A stretch of 64,000 bases of DNA from Amycolatopsis granulosa (lineage in GTDB: Bacteria > Actinomycetota > Actinomycetes > Mycobacteriales > Pseudonocardiaceae): positions 1,612,001 through 1,676,000 of the forward strand of contig NZ_JAANOV010000001.1 in the NCBI RefSeq assembly GCF_011758745.1. Direction: 5' to 3'. Both the position numbers and the translations under genes were made by a program. Position 1 is the first letter of the stretch. Each line of letters opens with the position of its first letter. The notes under the pieces were generated by a model. It made no database searches, was not told the origin of the DNA, and saw only the letters and a list, made by a program, of their open reading frames with translations. This document shows positions 16,718 to 25,960 of this stretch, one piece after another.

Positions 16718-18426
16718 TCCGCGACGCCGTGACCTTCGAGGTCTTCCGCAACGCCGTCACCGGGATCGCCGACGAAATGGCGATCACGATCCTGCGCACC
16801 GCGCACTCGCAGCTCGTCGCGTCCAGCATGGACTTCTCCGCGGCGCTGTGCGACGCCCACGGCCGCGTCATCGCCCAGGCCAACACCCTGCCGGTGCACC
16901 TGGGGTCCATTCCGGACGCGATGGAGGAGATCTTCGCCGAGTTCGGCGACCGGATCCAGCCCGGTGACGTCTACCTGCTCAACGACCCGTCCCGCGGCGG
17001 CATGCACCTGCCCGACATCTTCGCGGTTGCCCCGGTGTTCGCCGGCACCGCGCTCCTGGGGTTCGCGGTCACCGTCGTCAACCACACCGACGTGGGCGGC
17101 TGGGCCGCCGGTTCTATGGCCGTGCAGTCGACGAGCATCTTCGCCGAAGGCATCCAGATCCCGCCGTCGCGCCTGATCGAGGCCGGCACCACGAACGAGA
17201 CCTTCCTGCAGCTCATCCTGCGCAACGTCCGCGAACCCGACCTGCTGCGCGGCGACCTCGAATCCCAGCTGGCGGCCTGCCACACCGGGGCCGAGGGGCT
17301 GCGTGCCCTCGCGGCGCGGCACGGTGTCGAACGGCTCGCCACCCTCAACGACGAACTGCTCGACTACTCCGAGACCCTGCTGCGCGCCGCGCTGGCCGAA
17401 GCGGTGCCGGGAACCTACGAGTTCACCGACCACATCGACGACGACGGGCTCGGCTCCGGGCCGATCCCGATCGCGGTGAAGGCGACGCTGTCCGGGTCCG
17501 GGATCGAGCTCGACTTCACCGGTTCGGCACCGCAGGTCGACTCCGCGCTCAACGCGACCGCATCGTTCACCCGCTCCGCCTCCTACGCGGCCCTGCAGGG
17601 TGTCCTCGCCGCCGACATCCCGGCCAACAGCGGCTTCTACCGGCCGTTCACCTTCGTCATCCCGGAGGCGTCGATCCTCAACGGACAACGCCCCGCCGCG
17701 CGCGGTGCCCGTGGCCTGGTGGGTTTCCGGATCATCGACGCGGTGCTCGGCGCGCTCGCCCCGGTGTTCCCCGCCCGGGTGCCCGCGGCCGGGGACGGCG
17801 GACCCGACGGGATCGCGATCGGCGTCGTCGGCGCGGACGGTGAATCCGCCGTGCTGTGGGATCCGCTGGCCGGCGCGTGGGGCGCCCGGCCGGACCGGGA
17901 CGGGGTGGACGGGATCAGCTCGCTGGGCGCCAACCTGACCAACACCCCGGTCGAGGAACTGGAACGCTCCGGCCAGCTCCGCATCGACGGGTACGGCTAC
18001 CTCCCGGACAGCGGCGGCGCGGGCCGGTGGCGCGGTGGTCTCGCGACCTTCCGCGACATGACGCTCCTGGCGCCCGAGGCCGCCGTGCAGATCAGGTCCG
18101 ACCGGCGGAAGTTCCTGCCCTACGGACTGGCCGGCGGCGCGCCGGGAACACCCTCGCTCAACGTGCTCGACCCCGGTGGCCCCGGCGAACGGGTACTGGA
18201 GTCCAAACCGCACTTCGTCATGACCGCGGGCACCCGCCACCGCCACGTCACCGCCGGCGGCGGCGGCCACGGCCACCCGTTCGAACGTGCGCCGGAACGC
18301 GTCCTCGACGACGTCCTCGACGGCAAAGTGACCCGCGAGGGAGCCGAGCGGGACTACGGCGTCGTGATCACCGCGGATGGTGTGATCGACGCGGACGCCA
18401 CCGCCCGGTTGCGCGGGCAGCGCTGA
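16714..18426 (+). CDS. hyuB: Hydantoinase/oxoprolinase family protein, subunit B
   Basis: This 570-residue protein of the Hydantoinase_B family begins with the typical TFEVFRNAVTGIADEMAITILRTAHSQ. Further family blocks are GDVYLLNDPSRGGMHLPDI near residues 87-105, which includes metal-site residues, and SGGAGRWRGG and GGGGHGHPFERAPERVLDDV near the C-terminus. It forms the catalytic complex with subunit A, whose stop it overlaps by 4 nt. Its length is normal. Acetophenone carboxylase, N-methylhydantoinase and caprolactamase are all built from this pair, so the reaction is left open. Confidence 0.92.
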   Translation: MIRDAVTFEVFRNAVTGIADEMAITILRTAHSQLVASSMDFSAALCDAHGRVIAQANTLPVHLGSIPDAMEEIFAEFGDRIQPGDVYLLNDPSRGGMHLPDIFAVAPVFAGTALLGFAVTVVNHTDVGGWAAGSMAVQSTSIFAEGIQIPPSRLIEAGTTNETFLQLILRNVREPDLLRGDLESQLAACHTGAEGLRALAARHGVERLATLNDELLDYSETLLRAALAEAVPGTYEFTDHIDDDGLGSGPIPIAVKATLSGSGIELDFTGSAPQVDSALNATASFTRSASYAALQGVLAADIPANSGFYRPFTFVIPEASILNGQRPAARGARGLVGFRIIDAVLGALAPVFPARVPAAGDGGPDGIAIGVVGADGESAVLWDPLAGAWGARPDRDGVDGISSLGANLTNTPVEELERSGQLRIDGYGYLPDSGGAGRWRGGLATFRDMTLLAPEAAVQIRSDRRKFLPYGLAGGAPGTPSLNVLDPGGPGERVLESKPHFVMTAGTRHRHVTAGGGGHGHPFERAPERVLDDVLDGKVTREGAERDYGVVITADGVIDADATARLRGQR

Positions 18427-18484
18427 AATCCATGTCCACCAACACCACGGAGACACCAGCCCTTCTCACCGATTGGACCTCCCG

Positions 18485-19813
18485 ATGGACTCCACCGCCG
18501 CTACCACCCAGGCCGTCGTCGCGCCACGCACGTGGCGCAAGGCCGGCTTCCGGATCATCCCGCTGGTCGGCCTGGCCTACGTGGCGAGCTACATCGACCG
18601 CGCCAACGTCGGCTACATCGCCGCGCCCATGTCCCGGGACCTGCACCTGACGAGCGGCCAGATCGGCCTCGCCGCGGGTCTGTTCTTCATCGGCTACATC
18701 CTCGTGGAAGTGCCGAGCAACATGATGCTCAGGCGGTTCGGCGCGCGGAAGTGGATCGCCCGCATCATGATCACCTGGGGTCTGGTCACGGCGGCGACCG
18801 CGGCGGTGAACTCGGCGGCGACGTTGTTCCTCGCGCGGTTGCTGCTCGGGCTCGCCGAAGCCGGCCTGGCCGCCGGGATCCTGCTCTACCTGACGTTGTG
18901 GTTCCCGCGCCGCCATCGCTCCTGGGCGTTGTCCGCCTTCTTCCTGATGACCCCGGTGTCCTCGGTCATCGGCTCCCCGCTGGCCGCCGCGCTGCTGGAG
19001 TGGGGTCAGAACCTGTTCGGCATCGCGGGCTGGCGGTCGCTGTTCCTCGTCGAGGGCGTCCTGACGATCGTGGTCAGCATCCTGATTTTCGCCTTCCTGC
19101 CGGACCGCCCGGGGAAAGCGCGCTGGCTCGACGACCGGGAGAAGGCCGCCATCGAGGCCACGCTGGCCGCCGAAGCCGACGAGCACCGCGCCCGCGGGGC
19201 GCTCACCGGGCTGCGCCAGGCGCTGACCAGCGGCCGGGTCTGGCTGATGGCCGTGACGTGGTTCGCGATCGCGTTCGGCCTGTACCCGCTGCAGTTCTTC
19301 CTGCCCACGATGATCCGGTCCATCACGCACAGCATCGGCAAGTCCGGTGACGTCAGCAGTGTGCTGCTGTCCGCCATCCCGTACGCGGTGGCCGTGCTCG
19401 CCCTGCTTCTCTGGGCCCGCTTCGCCGCCCGCCGCACGGCGGTCACCGCGACGGCCGTCCCGATGACCGTCGGGGTGGCCGGGCTGCTGCTGGCCACCTT
19501 CACCAGCAGCGGCACCCTGTTCGTGGTCGCGGTCTGCGTGAGCGTCGCCGGGATCATGACCGCGATGCCGCAGTTCTGGCGGATCCCGGCGATCGGCCTG
19601 ACCGGCGCGGCGGCCGCGTCCGGGATCGCGCTGATCAACTCGGTCAGCAACGTCAGCGGGTTCGTCGGCCCCTACTTCACCGGGGCCATCGCGTCCGCGA
19701 CCGGCAGCTTCACCTGGGCGTTGCTGGCCATCGCGATCATCATGACGGCCGGGCTGGCCGTCCTGCTCAGCGTGGGCCGCCGGATGGAACGGCTGGACGG
19801 GAGCCTGTCGTGA
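18485..19813 (+). CDS. MFS transporter, anion:cation symporter (ACS) type
   Basis: This 442-residue carrier has 12 predicted spans. The N-terminal PLVGLAYVASYIDRANVGYIAAPM matches the first helix of the ACS/phthalate-glucarate porter family, and EVPSNMMLRRFGARKWIARIMITWGL is the MFS loop 2-3 signature. These carriers take up organic anions with protons. It sits between hyuB and the isochorismatase-fold gene, so it probably imports the compound the operon degrades. The start is uncertain: ATG 18485 is used, while a TTG at 18473 is also in frame. Confidence 0.9.
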   Translation: MDSTAATTQAVVAPRTWRKAGFRIIPLVGLAYVASYIDRANVGYIAAPMSRDLHLTSGQIGLAAGLFFIGYILVEVPSNMMLRRFGARKWIARIMITWGLVTAATAAVNSAATLFLARLLLGLAEAGLAAGILLYLTLWFPRRHRSWALSAFFLMTPVSSVIGSPLAAALLEWGQNLFGIAGWRSLFLVEGVLTIVVSILIFAFLPDRPGKARWLDDREKAAIEATLAAEADEHRARGALTGLRQALTSGRVWLMAVTWFAIAFGLYPLQFFLPTMIRSITHSIGKSGDVSSVLLSAIPYAVAVLALLLWARFAARRTAVTATAVPMTVGVAGLLLATFTSSGTLFVVAVCVSVAGIMTAMPQFWRIPAIGLTGAAAASGIALINSVSNVSGFVGPYFTGAIASATGSFTWALLAIAIIMTAGLAVLLSVGRRMERLDGSLS

Positions 19814-20367
19814 GCACCGCACTGATCATCGGCGACATCCAGCGGGGCATCACCGACGGCTACCCGTTCGCCAGGCAGGTCGTGCCCCCGCTGACCGAAC
19901 TGCTCCCCCGCGCCCGCGCGGCCGGTGTCCTCGTGGTGTTCGTCCACTTCGGATTCCGCGCCAACGGGGCGGACGTGCCGCCGGACAACGCGATGTTCCG
20001 GACGTTCTTCGAGGCCGGGGACGCCTTCCACGAGGGTTCGGACGGCACGCAGATCGCGCTGCCGGTGTCCGGCGAGGACGTGGTCGTGCTCAAACGCCGC
20101 GCCAGCGCCTTCGCCGGCACCGACCTCGACCTCGTGCTGCGCGCCCGCGGTGTCCGCACGCTCGCGGTCGCCGGGGTCGCCACGAGCGCGATGGTGGCCG
20201 CGACCTGCTACGACGCCGCCGACCGGGGCTACGGGGTGACCGTGCTGCGGGACGGGTGCGCCGACGGGGACCCGGCGATGCACGACTTCTTCATGGACGC
20301 CGTCTTCCCCAGCCGGGGATTCGGCGTGGTGCCCTGCGCGGGCTGGACCCCGGGACGGGACGCGTGA
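19810..20367 (+). CDS. Isochorismatase-fold hydrolase without the usual nucleophilic cysteine
   Basis: This 185-residue protein starts at a GTG overlapping the carrier's stop (GTGA). The family Asp (ALIIGDIQRG) and Lys (VVLKRRASAFAGTDLD) are both in place. At the nucleophile position, where amidases read TSGCV or similar, it reads GVATSAMVAAT with methionine; the next Cys comes several residues later. Amidase members such as N-carbamoylsarcosine hydrolases need that cysteine, whereas isochorismatases such as PhzD do without it. So it is either a non-cysteine hydrolase or uses the displaced Cys. In context an amide or carbamoyl hydrolase would make sense, but the residue change argues against it. 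Confidence 0.82.
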   Translation: MSTALIIGDIQRGITDGYPFARQVVPPLTELLPRARAAGVLVVFVHFGFRANGADVPPDNAMFRTFFEAGDAFHEGSDGTQIALPVSGEDVVVLKRRASAFAGTDLDLVLRARGVRTLAVAGVATSAMVAATCYDAADRGYGVTVLRDGCADGDPAMHDFFMDAVFPSRGFGVVPCAGWTPGRDA

Positions 20368-21548
20368 ACGCCGCATTGCTGCACCGGCTCCGGACGGAGC
20401 TGGACGATCGCCGCGCGAGGACCGGGTTGCGCCGCGACCTGGTGGTGTCCGGTCCGCAGGGGCCGGTGCTCGGCGTGGACGGCGAGACGCTGGTGAACCT
20501 CGCCGCCAACGACTACCTCGGGCTCGCCGGTGACCCCGAGGTCCTCGACGCGGCCCAGCGGGCGGTGCGGGAGCTGGGACTCGGGGTCACCGCGGGACGG
20601 GTGCTGTGCGGCACGCGGGAGGTCCACGGCCGGCTCGAGGCCGCCATCGCCGAGCTGGTCGGCACCGAGGACGCCGCGCTCCACGGCTCGTGCTTCGACG
20701 CGAACCTGGGCGTGTTCGACGCCCTGCTCGGCCGGGACGACGTCGTCTTCAGCGACGCGCTCAACCACGCCAGCCTGATCGACGGCATCCGGCTGGCACC
20801 GGCCCGGCGGCACGTGTTCCCGCACGCCGACCTCGACGAGCTCGAACGCGGCCTCGCCGGGGCCGCGGACGCGCGCCACCGGGTGATCGTCACCGACGGC
20901 GTGTTCAGCATGGACGGCGACATCGCCCCGCTGCCCCGGCTGTGTGAACTGGCGGAGCGCTACGACGCGGTGCTCGTGGTCGACGATTCGCACGCCACGG
21001 GCGTGCTGGGCGTGACCGGCGCGGGCACCGCCGAGCACTTCGGGCTCGCCGGTCGCGTCGACGTGCTGACCGGGACGCTGGGCAAGGCGCTGGGCGGTGG
21101 CGCCGGCGGTTTCGTCGCCGGTTCCCGTGCGGTCGTGGAGACCGTGCGCCAGGTCTCGCGTCCCTACGTCTTCACCAACGCGATGGCTCCGGCGCTGGCC
21201 GTCGCGGCGCTGACCGCGATCGGCATCGCGCGGCGGCGTCCCGATCTGCGGGAGCGGCTGGCCGCCAACACCGCGTGGCTGCGCGGGGCGTTGCGCGACC
21301 TCGGGTACGAGGTGCTGCCGGGCGAGCACCCGATCATCCCGGTGATGCTGCGGGGCGGTTCGCTGGCCCGTGACGTGTCGGCGGCGCTGCGGCGCGAAGG
21401 TGTCCTCGCCTTCGCGCTGGCCCACCCGGTCGTCCCGGCCGGTGCGGAACGGATCCGGGTGCAGGTCTCGGCGGCGCACACGCCGGCCCAGCTCGAACTC
21501 GCCGCTGCCGCCTTCGCCCGCGCTCGTGCCGTCCTGGCGGCCGCATGA
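20364..21548 (+). CDS. Alpha-oxoamine synthase family PLP enzyme (KBL/BioF-like)
   Basis: This 394-residue fold-type-I PLP enzyme is of the family that joins or splits an amino acid and an acyl-CoA (2-amino-3-ketobutyrate CoA ligase, 8-amino-7-oxononanoate synthase). [17 protein letters not shown] opens the domain, [12 protein letters not shown] binds PLP, and the Schiff-base lysine is in [15 protein letters not shown] near residue 238. It starts at GTG 20364 with a GTGA overlap. No biotin genes are nearby. The dehydrogenase that follows suggests a threonine-dehydrogenase/KBL-like pair that cleaves a beta-keto amino acid, though this is inference. Confidence 0.86.
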   Translation: MNAALLHRLRTELDDRRARTGLRRDLVVSGPQGPVLGVDGETLVNLAANDYLGLAGDPEVLDAAQRAVRELGLGVTAGRVLCGTREVHGRLEAAIAELVGTEDAALHGSCFDANLGVFDALLGRDDVVFSDALNHASLIDGIRLAPARRHVFPHADLDELERGLAGAADARHRVIVTDGVFSMDGDIAPLPRLCELAERYDAVLVVDDSHATGVLGVTGAGTAEHFGLAGRVDVLTGTLGKALGGGAGGFVAGSRAVVETVRQVSRPYVFTNAMAPALAVAALTAIGIARRRPDLRERLAANTAWLRGALRDLGYEVLPGEHPIIPVMLRGGSLARDVSAALRREGVLAFALAHPVVPAGAERIRVQVSAAHTPAQLELAAAAFARARAVLAAA

Positions 21549-22339
21549 GCACCGGACCGGGGCTCGGCGCCCCCACCAGCGCCGACAGCAGCGAACTCGC
21601 GGGCCGGGTCGCGGTCGTCACCGGCGGCGCGAGCGGCATGGGGCTGGCCACCGCGCACGCCCTCGCCCGCCGCGGGGCGACCGTCGCCGTGTTCGACCTC
21701 GCCGCACCCGGCCGCGCCGATCTGGCGGCCACGCTGGAGGTGGCACCCGGCAGGGTCTGTTCGACGGCGGTGGACATCACCGACGCCGACGCGGTCCACG
21801 ACGCGTTCGACGCGCTGCTGGCCGGCCACTCGCGGCTCGACATCCTCGTCAACGCCGCGGGGATCGCGCCGCCGACCCCGTTCGACGACATCACCGAGAA
21901 CGAGTGGAACCGGGTGCTCGCGGTGAACGTGCACGGCACGTTCCTGTGCTGCCGGCAAGCGCTGCCCGCGATGCGCGCCGGCCGGTGGGGGCGGATCGTC
22001 AACTTCTCCTCCACCGCGGGCAAGACGATCAGCACCGCGGGCGGGGCGCACTACACCACGGCCAAGCACGGGGTCCTCGGCCTGACCCGGCACCTGGCCA
22101 AGACCTGCGGACCCGACGGCGTCACCGTGAACGCCGTCTGCCCCGGCCTCATCGACACGCCGATGGCCCGCGCCCTGCTGCCCGACGAGACGCTGGAGCG
22201 CGTCACCCGGTCGTTCCCGGTGCCCCGCGTCGGGCAGGCGTGGGAAGTCGCGGAACTCGTGGCGTTCCTCGCCTCCGACCGGGCGGCCTACATCACCGGC
22301 GCGGCCGTGGACATCAACGGCGGCGACCTCATCATCTGA
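21545..22339 (+). CDS. Short-chain dehydrogenase/reductase
   Basis: This 264-residue classical SDR has the NAD(P) loop [21 protein letters not shown] (about residues 20-40) and NAAGIAP. The catalytic Ser lies in NFSSTAG and the Tyr/Lys in YTTAKHG. The N-terminal 18 residues before the Rossmann strand are a disordered extension. The ATGA overlap couples it to the oxoamine synthase gene, which suggests it makes or removes that enzyme's keto group. SDR substrates cannot be read from sequence. Confidence 0.9.
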   Translation: MSTGPGLGAPTSADSSELAGRVAVVTGGASGMGLATAHALARRGATVAVFDLAAPGRADLAATLEVAPGRVCSTAVDITDADAVHDAFDALLAGHSRLDILVNAAGIAPPTPFDDITENEWNRVLAVNVHGTFLCCRQALPAMRAGRWGRIVNFSSTAGKTISTAGGAHYTTAKHGVLGLTRHLAKTCGPDGVTVNAVCPGLIDTPMARALLPDETLERVTRSFPVPRVGQAWEVAELVAFLASDRAAYITGAAVDINGGDLII

Positions 22340-22389
22340 CGCCGTCCGGCGCGACCGCGCGCGGACGACCCCACCAGAAAGCGAGCACC

Positions 22390-23886
<1,497 letters not shown>

Positions 23887-23898
23887 GCGGACCCCGCA

Positions 23899-23925
23899 GC
23901 TCCCGCCGGCTAGGCCGGCGGGAGC
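23899..23925. terminator. Perfect 12-bp hairpin between convergent mmsA and gntR
   Basis: GCTCCCGCCGGC (23899-23910) pairs exactly with 23914-23925 around TAG. The loop bases lie in the gntR stop codon, so one structure can end both convergent transcripts. Confidence 0.75.
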
Positions 23926-24683
23926 GAGGGGGCCGGCATCTCGATGTGCGCCCTGCTCACGGAGGCGCTCCCGGCGAGGACCTGGATGACGTCGTGCCGC
24001 ACGCGCTCGCACCGGTTGCGCATCGCCGCCTCGGCGCCGTCCGCGTCGCGTTCCCGCAGCCGCTCGAAGATGGCTTTCAGCTCGCCGGGCGGGCTCGCGG
24101 CGCTGGGCGCGATCAGCGCCGCCATCCGCAGGACCCGTTCCAGCTCGTCGACCACGTCGACGATCGCCTTCGCCAGGCGGTTGTTGCCGGCGCTGTTGGC
24201 GATGACGGCCTCGAACTCGACCGCGCCCCGCAGCGCCTCCTCCTGTTCCACCTCACCCGCCGCGAGTGCGAAATGGACCTCGGACAGCGCTTCCAGCCGC
24301 GCGAGCGCCGGCGCGGGCACACCGCGGCGCGCGGCCTGGGCGGCGGCCTCGCCGGACAGCAGTGTCCGCAAGGCGCAGAGGTCGTCGGTGTCCTGCAGCG
24401 TGATCGGGCTGACGACGTACCCCGCGCGCGGCAGTGCCGTCACGAGGCCGTCGCGCCGCAGCCGCGCGAGCGCCTCGCGCACCGGTGTCTTGCTGATGCC
24501 CCACTGCTGCGCCAGCGAGGCCTCGGTGAAGCTGCTGCCTGGCGGCAGCGTGAGGTCGATGATCTGGCGCCTGATCGCCCGGTACGCCTGGCCGGTGCGG
24601 TCGAGTCCGGCGTCCGCCCGGCCGACCAGCAGCAGGGCGGGGACGTGGGGCGTTCCCGTGATCACGGAATGGATGTCAGGCAC
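23910..24683 (-). CDS. GntR-family (FCD/FadR subgroup) regulator
   Basis: This 257-residue regulator has an N-terminal winged helix in TGQAYRAIRRQIIDLTLPPGSSFTEASLAQQWGISKTPVREALARLRRDGLV (split here only for naming; about residues 30-80). A helical FCD ligand domain follows, with DTDDLCALRTLLSGEAA and the metal-binding acidic and histidine residues of the class. FCD regulators usually repress catabolic genes until an organic acid binds. It lies between the catabolic operon and a divergent aminotransferase, and is the natural regulator of both. The start (GTG 24683) has no good ribosome site, and the true start may lie closer to the HTH. Confidence 0.88.
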   Translation of the reverse strand: MPDIHSVITGTPHVPALLLVGRADAGLDRTGQAYRAIRRQIIDLTLPPGSSFTEASLAQQWGISKTPVREALARLRRDGLVTALPRAGYVVSPITLQDTDDLCALRTLLSGEAAAQAARRGVPAPALARLEALSEVHFALAAGEVEQEEALRGAVEFEAVIANSAGNNRLAKAIVDVVDELERVLRMAALIAPSAASPPGELKAIFERLRERDADGAEAAMRNRCERVRHDVIQVLAGSASVSRAHIEMPAPSLPPA

Positions 24684-24711
24684 TTGCTGAGTGTATCACC
24701 AGCGCAAAGCA

Positions 24712-24739
24712 AGATATTTTCTAGTAGATTCTAATATCT
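24712..24739. promoter_or_regulatory. AT-rich inverted repeat, candidate GntR operator/promoter
   Basis: AGATATT (24712-24718) and AATATCT (24733-24739) are perfect inverted arms 14 nt apart, in an unusually AT-rich block between the divergent GntR gene and the aminotransferase. The inner TCTAGTAGATTCTA adds a TCTA direct repeat. The location suits autoregulation plus control of the aminotransferase. Confidence 0.55.
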
Positions 24740-24760
24740 CACGATAGATAGGGTGATCCC

Positions 24761-25936
24761 ATGCTGCGTTCCGCCTCGGAGTCCTGGTCCCTCCCCGCCG
24801 CGACGCTTCTCCCCACGATGGGGGCGATGGCCACGCGTGACCGGGCAGCCCGTGCCGCGCGCGACGGGGCAGCGGTCCTCCCGCTCGTGGGCGCCCCGGT
24901 CCTGCCGATGCCGGAGCACGTGCGGCAAGCGGTCCGGCGGGCGATGGACCAGCCCGACCCGCGCGACAGCCGCGGCCTGCCCGAGCTCCGCGCCGCGATC
25001 GCCGCCGAACTCGCGCGCGAGCACGGCCTGCACGTCGATCCCGAGCGCCGCCTGCTGATCACGCACGGGGCGATGCAGGGCCTGTCCCTCGTGCTGCGCA
25101 CGGTGCTCGCCCCGGGCGAGGAGGTGATCGTGCCGTCCCCCACCTTCTTCTTCGACGGCCCGATCCGCGAGGCCGGCGCGACCGCCGTGCACGTCCCCGC
25201 GCACGAGCGCGACGGCTGGGCGCTCGACCTCGAAGCCCTGGAGGCCGCCGTGACACCCCGCAGCCGGGTTCTGCTCCTGTGCAACCCCAACAACCCGACC
25301 GGCTACCTCCCCGATGCCGCGACCGTCGCGGCGGTGGCCGACCTCGCCGCCCGCCACGGGCTCCTCGTCGTCTCCGACGACTCGTGGCAGCACTTCACCT
25401 TCGACGGCCGCCGCTACCAGCCGGTCGAGGCGTTCGCCGATCGCTGGCCGCACCTGGTCACCGTCACCAGCCTCAGCAAGTACTACGCGCTCGCGAGCTG
25501 GCGGGTCGGCTACGTCCTGGCACCACCGCCGCTCATCGAGGCGATCGAGTGCCGGTTCCAGTGGGAGGCGGTCTGTTGCGGCGCGGTACCGCAGCACGCC
25601 GCGATCGCCACCCTCACCGGGCCGCGCGACTGGCTCGACCAGGCGCTGTCCACCTACCAGGCCAAGCGCGACCGCGTGTGCGACGGCATCGCCGCGAGCG
25701 GCCTCCCCGAACCCGTGCGGCCCGCGGCGGGCGCGTTCCTCCTCGTCGACTGCGCGAGCCTCGGTGACACCCCGGACGACATCGACCGCGTGCTCCTCCG
25801 GCACGGCATCGCGAGCATCCGCGGCGGCGACCTGCACGCCCCCGGCACGCACGTCCGCCTCACGTTCGGCTCGCCGGAACCCGTGCTCGACGAGCTGGTC
25901 CACCGCCTCGCCGCGGCGCGCCGCGAAGCCCGCTGA
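24761..25936 (+). CDS. PLP-dependent aminotransferase, class I/II
   Basis: This 391-residue fold-type-I aminotransferase is of the aspartate/aromatic aminotransferase class. LLLCNPNNPTGYLPD (about residue 170) binds PLP. SDDSWQHFTFDG holds the Asp that contacts the pyridine nitrogen. SLSKYYALASWRVGYVLAP carries the Schiff-base Lys near residue 239 and the following Arg. It starts at ATG 24761 behind AGGGTGA and diverges from gntR, with the AT-rich inverted repeat between them. It could remove the amino group of the product of the hydantoinase operon. The substrate is not predictable. Confidence 0.88.
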   Translation: MLRSASESWSLPAATLLPTMGAMATRDRAARAARDGAAVLPLVGAPVLPMPEHVRQAVRRAMDQPDPRDSRGLPELRAAIAAELAREHGLHVDPERRLLITHGAMQGLSLVLRTVLAPGEEVIVPSPTFFFDGPIREAGATAVHVPAHERDGWALDLEALEAAVTPRSRVLLLCNPNNPTGYLPDAATVAAVADLAARHGLLVVSDDSWQHFTFDGRRYQPVEAFADRWPHLVTVTSLSKYYALASWRVGYVLAPPPLIEAIECRFQWEAVCCGAVPQHAAIATLTGPRDWLDQALSTYQAKRDRVCDGIAASGLPEPVRPAAGAFLLVDCASLGDTPDDIDRVLLRHGIASIRGGDLHAPGTHVRLTFGSPEPVLDELVHRLAAARREAR

Positions 25937-25960
25937 CCGCACCGCCTGGAGGTGCGCGGG

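Noticed and set aside
14588-18456. Very long minus-strand open frames opposite hyuA and hyuB (694 and 683 residues)
   Set aside because: They mirror strong plus-strand genes, are rich in His, Gly and Arg, have no domain, and arise from the codon bias of GC-rich DNA.
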